Of a stretch of DNA of 64,000 nucleotides, positions 35,616 to 46,802 are shown in pieces (within the stretch, counting starts at the first letter, position 1; each line of letters begins with the position of its first letter). The translations under genes and the position numbers were made by a program. The stretch is from positions 73,653,836 through 73,717,835 of the forward strand of contig CM061063.1 of assembly GCA_030762895.1 (NCBI GenBank), in the 5' to 3' direction. Origin of the DNA: Sophora flavescens. Lineage: Eukaryota; Streptophyta; Magnoliopsida; Fabales; Fabaceae. A model generated the notes under the pieces. It saw only the letters and a program-made list of their open reading frames with translations. It searched no databases and was not told the DNA's origin.

Positions 35616-38029
35616 ATTCGAACTTGGTTAAACCTCTTTAATTTCAATAGTTCATAAACCTCAGTATTATATCTCTCACTCTTGCGACTTTCAATTTCAA
35701 CATAACAGTTACTATTTACTTCTGTTTCTTTTGCTTAATTCGTAATTTCTAAAAGTTTGTATTATTGAACCCAAATAATCAATTCACCCCTCTTGGCTTA
35801 TGCATTTAGATTGGACGCTAAAAATGTAAGTTTCATCATGGTGAAATGACTTGAGAAAAGATTCACCATTTTTTTTTTTGTAATATGAGAGTATAAATCT
35901 GACAGTTACTTTAAAAAAAAATTGACAAGTAAGCTATAGACAGATCGTGTTCAGAAACAAAATTCTATCATGTACATGCATCAGAAAAATTCTATCATGT
36001 ATATGTGCTGCTGAAAAAAAATAAAATAATATAGGCTTAAAATCTTTTAATTCCGGTTCTTACAATTGGTCTATATACAATTTTGGTCTTTTTATTTTTT
36101 CAATGTTACAAATTTAAATATTTTGTGATTTTTGTCCAATGTTGTCAATTTTTACATTGATTAATAAAGAATAATCATTGCTTTAAACATATAGAACCTT
36201 TTGTTGAGTTTCTGTGATAAAGGATCATGTGGTGGATCAAAAATTTATCGAAAAGAGAGACAAAATCAATAAATGACAAAGAAGAATCATTGAATCGGGT
36301 TAAACCAGAGAAACGAGAGAACTCAATCAAAGGTTCTATATGCTTAAAGTAATATTTCAACTCTTGATCATTGAAATGAAAAAGTTGTCAGGTATTGAAT
36401 AAAATGATTGAATTTATAACACTGAAAAAAAATTGGAAGGCTGGATGTCCTTAAAAAAAATATACGATCAAAATCGCACTTCAACGATAAACAATAACAA
36501 GGTGATGATAAGTCAAAAATATATTATTATTTATCAGAACAAGATTTATGACGTCACAAATCGTTATCGTACTGTTCTGTGACAGCGAGTGTGTGCTTTT
36601 GCTTGTGACTGTTTGTCGGCAAAAGCAAAATTTTAGAGGTTCCCTGCCATGAGCTCCCGTGACTCTCTAAAGAACCATTAATTAATAAAAAAGAAAAATT
36701 AAAAGAAGTGAAAAATAAAGAAATATAAGATGGTACTGAACGAAATATATAGAGTAAACAGACAGACAGCGTTAAATGGGTTTTTGCAAAAGTGCAATTG
36801 TTGTGCATATAATAAAGTGACGAGTGTTGTCCTCTAGCCCCGCCATTATTCACGAGCACTCCCTTTCCACATTCCACGTGTTGTGCCCCTTTTGCCTTTC
36901 TCATCTACTGCTACCTTCTTTCTTGTTATTGATTATTGATGTGTGGTCTTAAAACACATTTTAAGAAATAAAAAAAATATTTGATTTTACATCTTAATTA
37001 CTTAAGAACGAAAGTATGAAACATTTTTTTGTTTTGTTGTATCACAATATACCATCTTTTATTTCATGCTGATAATTGTCATGTACTGATTCAAGTCAGT
37101 TTGAAAAGTAAAACTAATGAGTGGTCACATGTTAACTAGAAGGATTATAAGTGACATTTTTTTCCATGATATGATTGTGGTTACTTTTTATGTTTTAAAA
37201 AATAGAAAGTTTTGCTTAAAAAAAATAAAACATGGAAAGTTTGATTTAGTTAAAGAGTTCTTTTTCTTGAAAAGTTTAGCTCACTTGAGTCTGGAGGTTT
37301 ATTAGTGTCAACCTTACGATTCAAATAACACTTATAAAGATATTTATAGATCTATCAACAAGATCTTCACATCAACAATGAGATTCGATATTACATCCTT
37401 ATGCAATATAAGCTGTATCATTATCAATCGGATCAATCTTTGTGGGTGATTTAGTTCAATAGTTAATACCACATTTTTATCCAAAATATTCAAATGGGGT
37501 TAGTGACCAGTTAAGTAATTAATTTATCGTCAATTTTTTAGGGGTTATCTTGTGAAATGGCTGACCTTGATTCAATGGGTAATTATAATTCAATTGGAAG
37601 TCTGTTGTTTTGGCTGAGCATCCAAAATGGTTGTGATTAATTACCACTGAACTGAGATTTTCTGAATGGAATTATCTAGGAATCCTAAGATGCACATGAC
37701 TGCACGTGGCACTTGCAACTTCCAATCACAATGGTAAAATTACACCTACACTGGCTCATATTGCTCTCATCGTACTGAAAATGACTTCTAATGAGTATTA
37801 AATATAATAGACCACTGTCCTAGTTATTTATTCGATTCCTGCGAAGCTGAGCTTGACTACACTGGGGTATTCATAAAGGTTCGAGAGTGACATTATGAAA
37901 ACAGTAATCTTATTTTGACACTAGAGATATCTCCGGCGATACCTATGCATACTGTAGCAGTGATATTTTTACAATTTTGACTTTTTTTAAAAAGAAAAAT
38001 TTAGCTTTTTTGAGTAATAAAATGTTTAA
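35616..38029. other. Intergenic, no gene recognised
   Basis: AT-rich with scattered short ORFs. A CCACGTGTTG G-box lies near 36876, but no coding exon is associated. Confidence 0.5.
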
Positions 38030-38500
38030 CTATTAATCATATAATGAACTGAATTAATCAAATATTTACATGTGATTAAACAAATATTTAGGTGGTTGTT
38101 GAAAATGATTGTAAGCTTCAGGATGACCCATTAACCATATAATGAATCGAATTAACCAAATATTTGCACGTGATTAACCATATATTTACATGTTTGTGGA
38201 AAATGATTGTAAGCTTCAGAATGACGGATTAATCATATATTGAACTGAATTAATCAAATATTTGCAAGTGATTAACCAAATATTTATATGGTTGTGGAAA
38301 ATGATTGTATGCTTCAGGATGATGCATTAACCATATAATAAATTGAATTAACCAAATATTTATACGGGATTAACCAAATATTTATATGGTTGTGGAAAAT
38401 GATTGCAAGTTTCAGGATGACCCACTAACCATATAATAAACTGAATTAACCAAATATTTGCTAGTGATTAACCAAATATTTGCATGTAATTAACTAAAAA
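38030..38500. repeat. 98-bp tandem repeat, nearly five copies
   Basis: The word GAAAATGATTG recurs at 38101, 38199, 38297 and 38395, an exact 98-bp period. Each unit contains two ATTAACCAAATATTT sub-blocks and a CTTCAGGATGACCCATTAAC block. Noncoding. Confidence 0.92.
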
Positions 38501-39675
38501 TGTTAGTACTAAAAAAAGCTAAAGTTTTTTTTAAATGGTCAAAATACGAAAATGCCACCACTAAAATGCCGGTGTCAAAAGTGGGTGTCGTTGGTGCGTG
38601 TCAAAAAATCATTTCATTTATGAAAATGACCCCAGATAATCTAAGGGCCTATTTACTTTCTAAGCACATTTTCAATTTTCATTGATTTTAAATTAATAGC
38701 AAGAAGATGAAATGACAAAGAGAAGATGGAAGACTGGTTAGGAAGAATGTATTTTCGAAAACAATATTCAGATCAAGATCTCACAGTTCACATAAAAAAA
38801 AAGATCAAGATCACTTCTAATACTAAAGTTATGTAGCATAGAAATGATAATTGTACTCATTTTTGAGATGTTATGTATAGACATCATATGATAGTAGGTT
38901 ATTTTGAAGTGCTAAATACATGTGATGATAGTGAAACATACACACACACACGATGTTAGATAAGTGCTAAATACATGCGATGTTAGATAAGTACCAAATC
39001 CATGAACAACTATCATTAGTAGTATAGCTTATAAAACAAACGTATCAGATTGAGAAACAGATCTGTCAATGGTTCAACCTTGTCCGCTAAGTGTGTCTGT
39101 ATGTGGGTACTTGTGGATGCTCTTACATTTTTTAATTCATTATACTGACATAAGTCGGTTCTGGAACAAATTCAATTTGGGGGACGTATGATTAAATCCT
39201 ATTTTAGGAGGGTTCAATATAATAGTGATGTTTTAAATCTCATTACTACTTTTTAATTAAGGGGAACCTATAATAACTAAGAATCTTTTACATTTTCTTC
39301 AACTAATCTGGTTCCAGGATTTAATAATTTTGGCACCAGGACTTGAGATTTGGTTTCATTTTCTCAGTTACGGTGCGTGACCCCAGGCATCACTTTAGCT
39401 TATTCAAATAAATACTATATAATATACCATGCTTTATGGTCTCACCAATATATAGAACTAGTATTTTTCACGGGTTTCCTTAAATCAAAATGTATCAATA
39501 TTTAATAATACTAATGAGTGTAAGAGAAATTTGTATACCATATTTCAATAACCGTATTTTTAATAAATAGATATAGTAGTATAAATAAAAATAACATGAA
39601 GTCTAATGTACTAAAAATACACAATTTGTATAGGTATTATATCAAAACTTTAATTATGTTGAACACATTTAAAAC

Positions 39676-39676
<1 letters not shown>
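38501..39676. other. Intergenic, no gene recognised
   Basis: Includes a short direct duplication of GTGCTAAATACATG (about 38918 and 38966) and a minus-strand ACCCGTG ... TACTAGT near 39458 that faintly recalls a Helitron end. No coding sequence. Confidence 0.45.

Positions 39677-39740
<64 letters not shown>
39677..39740. repeat. (TA)n microsatellite
   Basis: A pure TA run of about 64 bases. Confidence 0.95.
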
Positions 39741-39743
<3 letters not shown>

Positions 39744-40427
39744 GAGTATATTACTAATTGATGAAAGACATTAAGTAATAACAGATGTTTGTGATTTTTT
39801 TTTATAATTATAAGGAAAAACAAATTTAAGTAAACAACACTAACATTAATTTGTTTTTCAATTGGTAAATATGACATCGTCAAATATCAAAAAATAACAG
39901 CAAATGGGTAAACCATATCTGAAATAAAACCAAGATATTCTTTATTTTATTTGGGTTGCTCAGATACACATCAAGCCAAAGTAAAGTTTTTATTATATTA
40001 TATTTATAATGTAATATATTAAAAAGGAATATAATTAGTCAATCTACATTTTCGATTAGACTTTAAATATTTCTACAATAAATATGTCATCTATATCAAG
40101 TATTATTTTACTAACAAACCAAGAAATAAACTAATAAACCACGAGACTACTTTAAATCTATGATACAAATATTCAAAAATAATAAGAAAATCATAACAAA
40201 TGCATATGAATTAAGTAATACATTGAAAGAATTTAAAACACAACAATAAATTTGAAATTAATTCAATTTATATGATTTACAGAATAAATTATTTTAATAT
40301 TTAACTCAATTACTAATATTAAAATTACTATTTTCATTTTGAAACATAATTATAAAATATACTCTAAAATATCCTATAATAACTAAATTTATTTTAATTT
40401 GTTTGTGATCAATATTGAAATAATGGA
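39741..40427. other. AT-rich host flank; its end is duplicated at about 47250
   Basis: From about 40350 this sequence has a second, uninterrupted copy at about 47255-47330. See the repeat entry for the empty site. Confidence 0.7.
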
Positions 40428-41024
40428 TGTTCCTGCCGAGATCCGACTTGCTGGAATCTCGCAGTGGAACGTCATACCAAGAGTGAACAATGAGGTTGTT
40501 TTAGACTTTGGCTTGACAGAATCTGATATTCCGGTCCTACGTATCCCAGTGGGAATCAAAGCCAGACGTAGTTCTAAGTTCAACCCTTGGTGGGGCGGTG
40601 ATCTCGATCCCTTAATTTTGTATCGGATGAGTACTAGGGAGAAAGGACTGTCTGAGAGTCTCTTGGTCGACGCTAGTTCCTCTAATACGCTTAAGGGAGA
40701 GTTACCGGGGTTTGTGAAAGTGTCTTTCTTATGAGGGGTACTACTCCTTTTATAATAGGATTCCCTTATCTCTTAGAGATTCGATTTATCTCTTAATATC
40801 TTTTAGAGATTTGATTTATCTCTTAATATCTCTTTTGAGATATGATTCCTTAATTTAAGGGATATTATCTCTTTTAACCAGATAAGATTATTTTAGATAA
40901 TATCAGGATTTAATATCAATATCTTATTTCTTTAATTAAGTGATCTTTGATTTATTATCTTTAATTTCCGGACTGGGCCGGGTACTTGAGCTCGGTGGCC
41001 GGGTTAGTAACCTCGGCCAGTACA
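40428..41024 (-). repeat. 3' LTR of the LysM-carrying element
   Basis: Plus-strand TGTTCCTGCC ... CGGCCAGTACA. Partner of 46206-46802. The ORF on the plus strand inside (40399-40734) is present in both LTRs and is not called a gene. Confidence 0.92.
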
Positions 41025-41040
41025 CAAGCCCCCCAAGCTT
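41025..41040 (-). other. Polypurine tract of the LysM-carrying element
   Basis: Minus strand AGCTTGGGGGGCTTG, immediately upstream of the LTR start TGTACTGG. Confidence 0.7.
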
Positions 41041-42899
41041 TGAGCTGATTAGGCGTAGAAGCTTTCATGATGTTTAGCCGAGCTCTATATCCCGGCTCAT
41101 ACACAAGCCCCCCAAGCTTCGAGCTGATCACGTGGAAGCTTTTTCGAAGGAGCCGAGGCTAGGAACTTGGTCTTACCTTTTGGTCTTTCGGCTCGGCGAG
41201 GTGATTGACCGAGCTTCATACCTTGTTTATGTGTTCACATCCTCCATCTCGGTGAGCAGCTCGGGTGACCGGGCTTGACGCTTTCGAGGCACTGAGCCGA
41301 GGTGGGGATGGTTACTTGTTTTCCTGTTGAGGCCATACTTTCTTGGTTCCCGAGATGGAAAAGAGACGTTACTGTGTGTGACGCGTGGCCTTCACGGTAT
41401 CATTTCTGAGGCTTGCGCTGTAGTTGCGTGCTCAAACGGTAAGTCAAGAGCCGGAGCTCAACCGAGTGGTCGGGAGCCGGAGCTCAACCGAGTGGGGAGC
41501 CGGGGCTCAACCGAGTGGTCGGGAGCCGGAGCTCAACCGAGTAGGGAGCCTGAGCTTCTCGTTTCAAGTTGCCGAGCTTCACATTTCGGCCAATTCTTAA
41601 GTTCAGCGGACTCGGTGGGCGAGTCTAGTAATCATTTCCCTTTGATTGTTTGGGTTTGGTGATCTAGCTCTACTTCTCGTTCAATATTTCAGTTTGGTAG
41701 GCTCTGTAGCCGAGTTTAGCATCTCGATCAGTATATAAGCTCCCCGAGCTTTGAGCTCAGAATAAGCGAAAGAGCTTTATGAGAGAAGTTGAGCTTGTCC
41801 TTAGTATTGATAAAGTACTGGATTTGCATAGATCCTCTTACTTCGGCTGATACCTCTTGGGCAGTAACACGTTCTGAACTGAAGATACTTCAAACTTACC
41901 TTTGTTAAGGTAAGTTTAGAAGCTGGTAGCTGAGATTCGACTTATCAGTGATTCAGGCTCGAACCAATCTTTTGAAGAGTCAAGTTCAAACTTGGTCATT
42001 AGGAATTTACCTTGGTGCTTGCATCTAATTTTTGATGCTTTCAAGATGCTTATCTTAAGAGTTTGAACTTGACTCGCCCTTTTCCGAATGTAGCTCAGTC
42101 TTTGAAGTTCTTGAGAGCTCTTGACATTTTCTTCGAGTAGCTCATAACCCTTTTGGTGGACGTTGAAATACCCACTAACTTAGAAACTTGACTTTGAATT
42201 ATTTTTCCCGATCTTGAAGGTGTGTCTCAGAATAGACTTTTCCTAATATCTTTTGTATGAGAAAATAGTTTTCATACAAGTTCCTCGAGCTGTAGACTAA
42301 AGGATATCCTTTCTCTGTAATTTCCAAGAATATCCTTCCATTATCCCTACTAGCCCCCCAAGCTCCGAGCTTGAAATAAGCGAAAGAGCTTAAATGTCAA
42401 CCCGCATGTCTTAACACGCTTTTTTGGTGCCGAGGACTTCGGACTATGATTCGTGGGAGCATTGCTCGGAAATCTGTTTTTTGTAGAACCAAACCTTTCT
42501 TGGGTTATCGTCTTGCTTGGCCGAGCATTGCTCGAATTTTTGTGCGGAGCCCAGTCGTACTTGGGATTCCGGCTTATTTGGTTGAACACTACCAGGATTT
42601 CCTTCGAATCCTGGGTCTCTAACATGCATGATCTGCTGTGGACTTTATCTTGGTGCAAAGATGTTGTGCTTGGCCTAGGATTTTTATTGCGAGGAAGGAA
42701 ACATTGCTCGACCTCGACTTTTTTTTGGTGAGTAGTGCGAGGGAGCATAGCTCGACCTCGGCTTTTTGGTGTGAGGGAGCAATGCTCGACCTCGACTTTC
42801 TAGGCTTCTGCCCTTTGTTCTTAGCTAGACAATTTTAACTCTGGCCCTTTAGTAGGTTCCCAAGTTATTAAGCCAGCATATGCTCAGCTTTTACTAGAA
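41041..42899. other. Element 3' interior, repetitive, no intact ORF
   Basis: Rich in CCGAGCT / AGCTCGG words. A short alternating tandem (GAGCCGGAGCTCAACCGAGT, about 41448-41550) and repeated GAGCATTGCTCGACCTCG words (42500-42800) are visible. The decoration looks like degraded upstream sequence of the coiled-coil ORF. Confidence 0.5.
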
Positions 42900-43490
42900 T
42901 TGGGCCATGATGCGAGTAGGAAAGCTGCGGTCGCTTATGCTCTTCTAAGTCTTCCTCCATTACCTGTTTTCCAAGCCATAAGCTTTTTAATAATGAAATG
43001 TATGAAGGCGGGAGCTGCCCGAACTTTGCGCACTGGGGATGAGCTTGAAAAAGTCATGGCAAAATGTGAAGAGCAAGCTCGGCTAATTGGGCAATTGAAA
43101 GCCCAAAAGGTGGAGCTGAAAGAAGGCAATACCACCCTTATGGACGAGCTGGAAATGGAAAGAACCGACCGGCTCAACCTTCCGAAGGTCGTGGAAGGAC
43201 TTCAAGCCGAGAAGGAAGCCAGTCTTGAGTTGCGTAAGTTGCTGGAAACCGAGAAGGAGGAGAATCTGAGGCTCCGTTCTGATTTGGCTGAAGTCGACGC
43301 TTCTATCATGCGGGAGCATGTTAATGACTTTTACCGAGCCATGAAGCAGCTTCAGCATTTCAATCCGAATGCTGACTTCTCCTGTGCTGACGTGGACAAG
43401 GATTTTAACCGAGATGGAATCCTAGTTCCATTGTCCGAGCTGGAGGATGAGGAGGATGAGCATTGCTCGGATTTTTGTCTTAGTAGGTTA
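42900..43490 (+). CDS. Coiled-coil protein ORF, antisense to its host element (probably partial)
   Basis: An open frame on the plus strand runs 42900-43796; only the first 195 or so residues look protein-like. No ATG at its start (TTG at 42900), so the N-terminus is probably missing. Residues about 45-135 are a strong heptad coiled coil (LEKVMAKCEEQARLIGQLKA ... LETEKEENLRLRSDLAEVDA), then DFYRAMKQLQHFNPNADFSC and an acidic ELEDEEDEHC stretch. I do not recognise a defined family; similar coiled-coil ORFs are annotated as plant transposon-associated proteins. Its position next to the 3' LTR and its antisense orientation match the extra 'aORF' described in Tat-lineage gypsy elements (established observation, applied here by inference). 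Confidence 0.55.
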
Positions 43491-43751
43491 GGAAACACGT
43501 TGTTTTTAGGCGATGCCCTTTTGATTTTGAAATCTTATGTATTCTGGTCTTGGCCCATGGTTATTAATGGACCTACATGCGGCCAGCTCTCAAGAACTAT
43601 TTTTCTAAGTTGGTACTTGTTTAGTTTCAGTGTGTTACGCGATTTAGTCGAAATAGTCAGAACTCGAAATATCTGTAGGTTCTTACCTACCTTCTTAGGT
43701 CTTGAAATACCTCTTCAGGCGTTAAGGCGTTTTTACCGTTGTAAACTTGGT

Positions 43752-44205
43752 GTTTCGACGGCAGCTCGGTCGATTTTAGCTCGGTCACCTCTCTAGGCAC
43801 TTGCCTCTTTAGGTCGGGCGTTTCGACGGCGGCTCGGTCGATTTTAACTCGGTCACCTCTTTAGGCACTTGCCTCTTTAGGTCCGGCGTTTCGACGGCGG
43901 CTCGGTCGATTTTAACTCGGTCACCTCTTTAGGCACTTGCCTCTTTTGGTTCGACGTTTCGACGGCGGCTCGGTCGATTTTAGCTCGGTCACCTCTTTAG
44001 GCACTTGCTTCTTTAGGTCCGACGTTTCGACGGCGGCTCGGTCGATTTTAACTCGGTCACCACTTTAGGCACTTGCCTCTTTAGGTCCGGCGTTTCGACG
44101 GCAGCTCGGTCGACCTTAGCTCGGTCACCACTTTAGGCACTTGCCTTTTTAGGTCCGGCGTTTCGACGATAGCTCGGTCGATTTTAGCTCGGTCACCTCT
44201 TTAGG
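43752..44205. repeat. 68-bp tandem array, seven copies
   Basis: GTTTCGACGG recurs at 43752, 43820, 43888, 43956, 44024, 44092 and 44160, exactly 68 bp apart. Units contain GGCTCGGTCGATTTTAACTC and GGCACTTGCCTCTTTAGGTC. GC-richer than the surroundings. Confidence 0.95.
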
Positions 44206-44480
44206 GTTTAATCACCCTTATAGGCTCGGGACGACCTCTTTAGGATTTAAGCACCTTTATAGGCTCGGGGGCCTCTTCAGGATTTAAGCACCTTTATAGG
44301 CTCGGGGGCCTCTTTAGGATTTAGCACCTTTATAGGCTTCGGACGGCCTCTTTAGGATTTAGCACCTTTATAGGTTTCGGACGACCTCTTTAGGATTTAG
44401 CACCTTTATAGGCTTCGGACGACCTCTTTAGGATTTAGCACCTTTATAGGCTTCGGATGGCCTCTTTAGGATTTAATGTG
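44206..44480. repeat. 38-40-bp tandem array, about seven copies
   Basis: Unit: CACCTTTATAGGCTTCGGAC plus GACCTCTTTAGGATTTAG. Early copies are slightly longer. It follows the 68-bp array directly and shares the CTCTTTAGG word, so one probably grew out of the other. Confidence 0.92.
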
Positions 44481-44926
44481 GTGTCTGAGTGCTGGAGCCG
44501 ATGGAATTTTATTTTCCAAGGGAGAGCTCGATCTCTATGATTTTTATAGAGGGAGTATAACTCGGCCTCCATGGTTTTAATTTGAGGAGCTTTGACTCGT
44601 CTTCCTTTTTGGTGGAACTTTGAGAGGGAGTTTTGGCTCGACCTTCAGAAAGGGAAGCATGGGGCTTCGACCTGTTATTTTCAAGGGAGCCAGAGCTCAA
44701 TCACTTTGTAGCCGCAAATTTTGTGACTTTGGGAGCGGTATCAGTCGAGCATCAGTTTGCTCAAATATATAAAAATGATATGATGCTACATAACACAACA
44801 TTGAAGACGTGGAGCCAAACATATCAAATCATATTAGATTTAAACCAGATTTAAAGAACCATGTCACCTGAGCATTTTGCGGCCTTTGATTTAGGCATTC
44901 CCTGAAGCTACTATGGTCGAGCTCTC
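44481..44926. other. Element interior, no gene
   Basis: CCGAGCTC-rich sequence, then an AT-rich stretch (44740-44900) unlike its neighbours, possibly another foreign segment. Confidence 0.45.
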
Positions 44927-45661
44927 CTAGACCGAACTGTGCTGGCCGAGCTCTCTAAGACATCTTCCGCTCTCGGAGGCCGAGCTGTGGTGGATGGAGC
45001 TCTCTGTGAGGGGAACATCAAGAACCGTACCAGCCTGAAGTGTCTTGGGGTCAGTAATCCCATTGAGGATGAGAAGTATCTGCTGGGTAGTCCCATACTC
45101 CTGAGAAATCCTCTCCACGCTACTCCCTGATTCCACCAAGTGCACACAGGGCACCACCCTGGCCCCACCCACCTCATCGCAGCTGCAAGGCAGAGGGATC
45201 CACAACTTATCCCCAGCTATTATCTCGTTCCCATTCGTTATATTATTCTCCACCTGGATCTGAGGGTACTTCAGCAACCCCGCAAAAGTGGTGGTGGCTA
45301 TGTCGTATAAAGTGTCGCCCGACTTGATGGAGTAGACCGGAACGTGGTTCGACAGCTCCGTGCCGTTGCCGCACTTGCAGGGGAAGGGGACCTTGATGGA
45401 CTCGTTGGAACCCACACCGTGGCTGCCTGTAGTGTTGGTGGGAAGGTTGTTTGCGCCGAGGATGTCTTGGAGGTGTTTCACATTGAAGAGGGTTTGGATG
45501 TGGCGCAGGGTGGTGCCGTTTGGGTTCTTGTAGTCGATCAAGGCGCGACACGTGGCATCCGCTGCGGAACACTTGAACTTGGCCTCTGGCTGAGCCTGTA
45601 CGGCAGCGCCAAGAACGGTCCCTACGAGTATTATTATTGCTACCAATTTATCAACACCCAT
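44927..45661 (-). CDS. Captured, C-terminally chimeric LysM receptor-like protein (LYM/CEBiP type), 244 residues
   Basis: The family are secreted or GPI-anchored proteins binding chitin, Nod-factor-like or peptidoglycan oligosaccharides at the cell surface. ATG at 45659-45661 opens a signal peptide (about residues 1-24). Cys31 and Cys38 and a degenerate first LysM follow (about 46-93), then CKC (95-97). LysM-1 is about 108-156 (VYSIKSGDTLYDIATTTFAG), CSC is at 159-161, and LysM-2 is about 173-218 ending AGTVLDVPL. After residue 218 similarity stops near 45009, and the last 26 residues come from element-type CCGAGCTC sequence, so the GPI-anchor region is absent. Open throughout, with no internal stop. 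It lies in the element's own orientation, between PBS and the tandem arrays, where gag should be. A chimeric secreted LysM protein is therefore possible; expression is unknown. Confidence 0.85.
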   Translation of the reverse strand: MGVDKLVAIIILVGTVLGAAVQAQPEAKFKCSAADATCRALIDYKNPNGTTLRHIQTLFNVKHLQDILGANNLPTNTTGSHGVGSNESIKVPFPCKCGNGTELSNHVPVYSIKSGDTLYDIATTTFAGLLKYPQIQVENNITNGNEIIAGDKLWIPLPCSCDEVGGARVVPCVHLVESGSSVERISQEYGTTQQILLILNGITDPKTLQAGTVLDVPLTESSIHHSSASESGRCLRELGQHSSV

Positions 45662-45711
45662 TCTTTACTTGGCTTCTTTGTGCTGGGTTTGTGTGGTGTT
45701 GAGAGAAAGAG

Positions 45712-45720
45712 ATATATATA
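45712..45720 (-). promoter_or_regulatory. TATA-like box upstream of the LysM ORF
   Basis: Minus strand CTATATATATCTC lies about 50 bp before the ATG. Its presence suggests that genomic DNA or a read-through transcript including the promoter was captured, not just a mature mRNA. Confidence 0.5.
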
Positions 45721-46185
45721 GTCTGTGTTGGGTTTTTTAGTGCCTAGGTTGGCTTGATTGTGGCTGTGACTTCCTTTCATTTACTGCTCTTCCATAGATG
45801 TAGTAGCAGCTTTCAAGGTGGTGCATGGTGGTCGAATCTGGACCTAAAATACCACTTTCTTTTTCGCTTTCCACCTCTCCTCCATTTTTTGTTTCTGCAG
45901 CCAGAAGGGAACTTGTCTACTCTTCTGGAAAACACAATCTGAGTCTGAGGTGGTGGTTGCCGGATGCAGTTTGAGACGAACCAGAGTCACTGCACCCGAT
46001 TTTCTGATTCTTTTTTTTTTTTTTTTCTGAACCCTTTCTGGAAAGTCGGTAGTACCGTCGCCGACAGTGATTTCCCAACGTGTTGGTAGGAATAGGAATT
46101 TACGGGACAGTGAGTGTTGTAGCGTGCCTATGGTAGCACGGTGGCTGATGGTCGTTGATTGATGGTCGGGGCAAAGTTTTACCTA
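45721..46185 (-). other. Element 5' noncoding region, partly captured upstream sequence
   Basis: No ORF. Up to about 45960 it may be the LysM gene's own promoter region. Beyond a T-run at 46011-46026 it reads like retrotransposon leader up to the PBS. Confidence 0.5.
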
Positions 46186-46205
46186 GCCCCACGGTGGGCG
46201 CCAAA
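46186..46205 (-). other. Primer-binding site of the LysM-carrying element
   Basis: Minus strand TTTGGCGCCCACCGTGGGGC, abutting the right LTR. TGGCGCC-type sites are used by Ty3/gypsy Tat/Athila-like elements. Confidence 0.8.
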
Positions 46206-46802
46206 TGTTCCTGCCGAGATCCGACTTGCCGGAATCTCGCAGTGGAACGTCATACCAAGAGTGAACAATGTGGTTGTTTTAGACTTTGGCTTGACAGAAT
46301 CTGATAGTCCGGTCCTACGTATCCCAGTGGGAATCAAAGCCAGACGTAGTTCTAAGTTCAACCCTTGGTGGGGCGGTGATCTCGATCCCTTAATTTTGTA
46401 TCGGATGAGTACTAGGGAGCAAGGACTGTCTGAGAGTCTCTTGGTCGACGCTAGTTCCTCTAATACGCTTAAGGGAGAGTTACCGGGGTTTGTGAAAGTG
46501 TTTTTCTTATAAGGGGTACTCCTCCTTTTATAATAGGATCCCCCTATCTCTTAGAGATTCGATTTATCTCTTAATATCTTTTAGAGATTTGATTTATCTC
46601 TTAATATCTCTTTTGAGATATGATTCCTTAATTTAAGGGATATTATCTCTTTTAACCAGATAAGATTATTTTAGATAATATCAGGATTTAATATCAATAT
46701 CTTATTTCTTTAATTAAGTGATCTTTGATTTATTATCTTTAATTTCCGGACTGGACCGGGTACTTGAGCTCGGTGGCCGAATTAGTAACCTCGGCCAGTA
46801 CA
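46206..46802 (-). repeat. 5' LTR of the LysM-carrying element
   Basis: 597 bp, partner of 40428-41024, followed by ATGAATATTC host sequence. Confidence 0.92.

Larger units (their letters stand above)
40428..46802 (-). mobile_element. Non-autonomous Ty3/gypsy-type element carrying a LysM gene, 6375 bp
   Basis: Two 597-bp LTRs (40428-41024, 46206-46802) differ at about 12 positions by my count. On the minus strand the PBS TTTGGCGCCCACCGTGGGGC directly follows the right LTR, and a PPT (CTTGGGGGGCTTG) precedes the left one. Flanks read ATGGA and ATGAA, a 5-bp TSD with one change. No gag, protease, RT or integrase was seen. The interior holds, in element order: a 5' noncoding stretch, a LysM gene fragment with promoter, two tandem arrays, and an ORF on the opposite strand near the 3' LTR. 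PBS type and the antisense ORF recall Tat-lineage elements (inference). Confidence 0.88.

Noticed and set aside
36554..36904. 116-codon minus-strand ORF
   Set aside because: No domain, unusual composition, no splice or promoter support; likely chance.
39650..39883. ORF through the TA microsatellite
   Set aside because: Tyr/Ile repeat translated from (TA)n.
40399..40734. 111-codon ORF, also present at 46159-46512
   Set aside because: It is part of both LTR copies, so its conservation reflects LTR identity, not coding constraint.
42350..42748. Minus-strand ORF in the element 3' interior
   Set aside because: No similarity recognised; built from repeated AGCAATGCTC / CCGAGC words.
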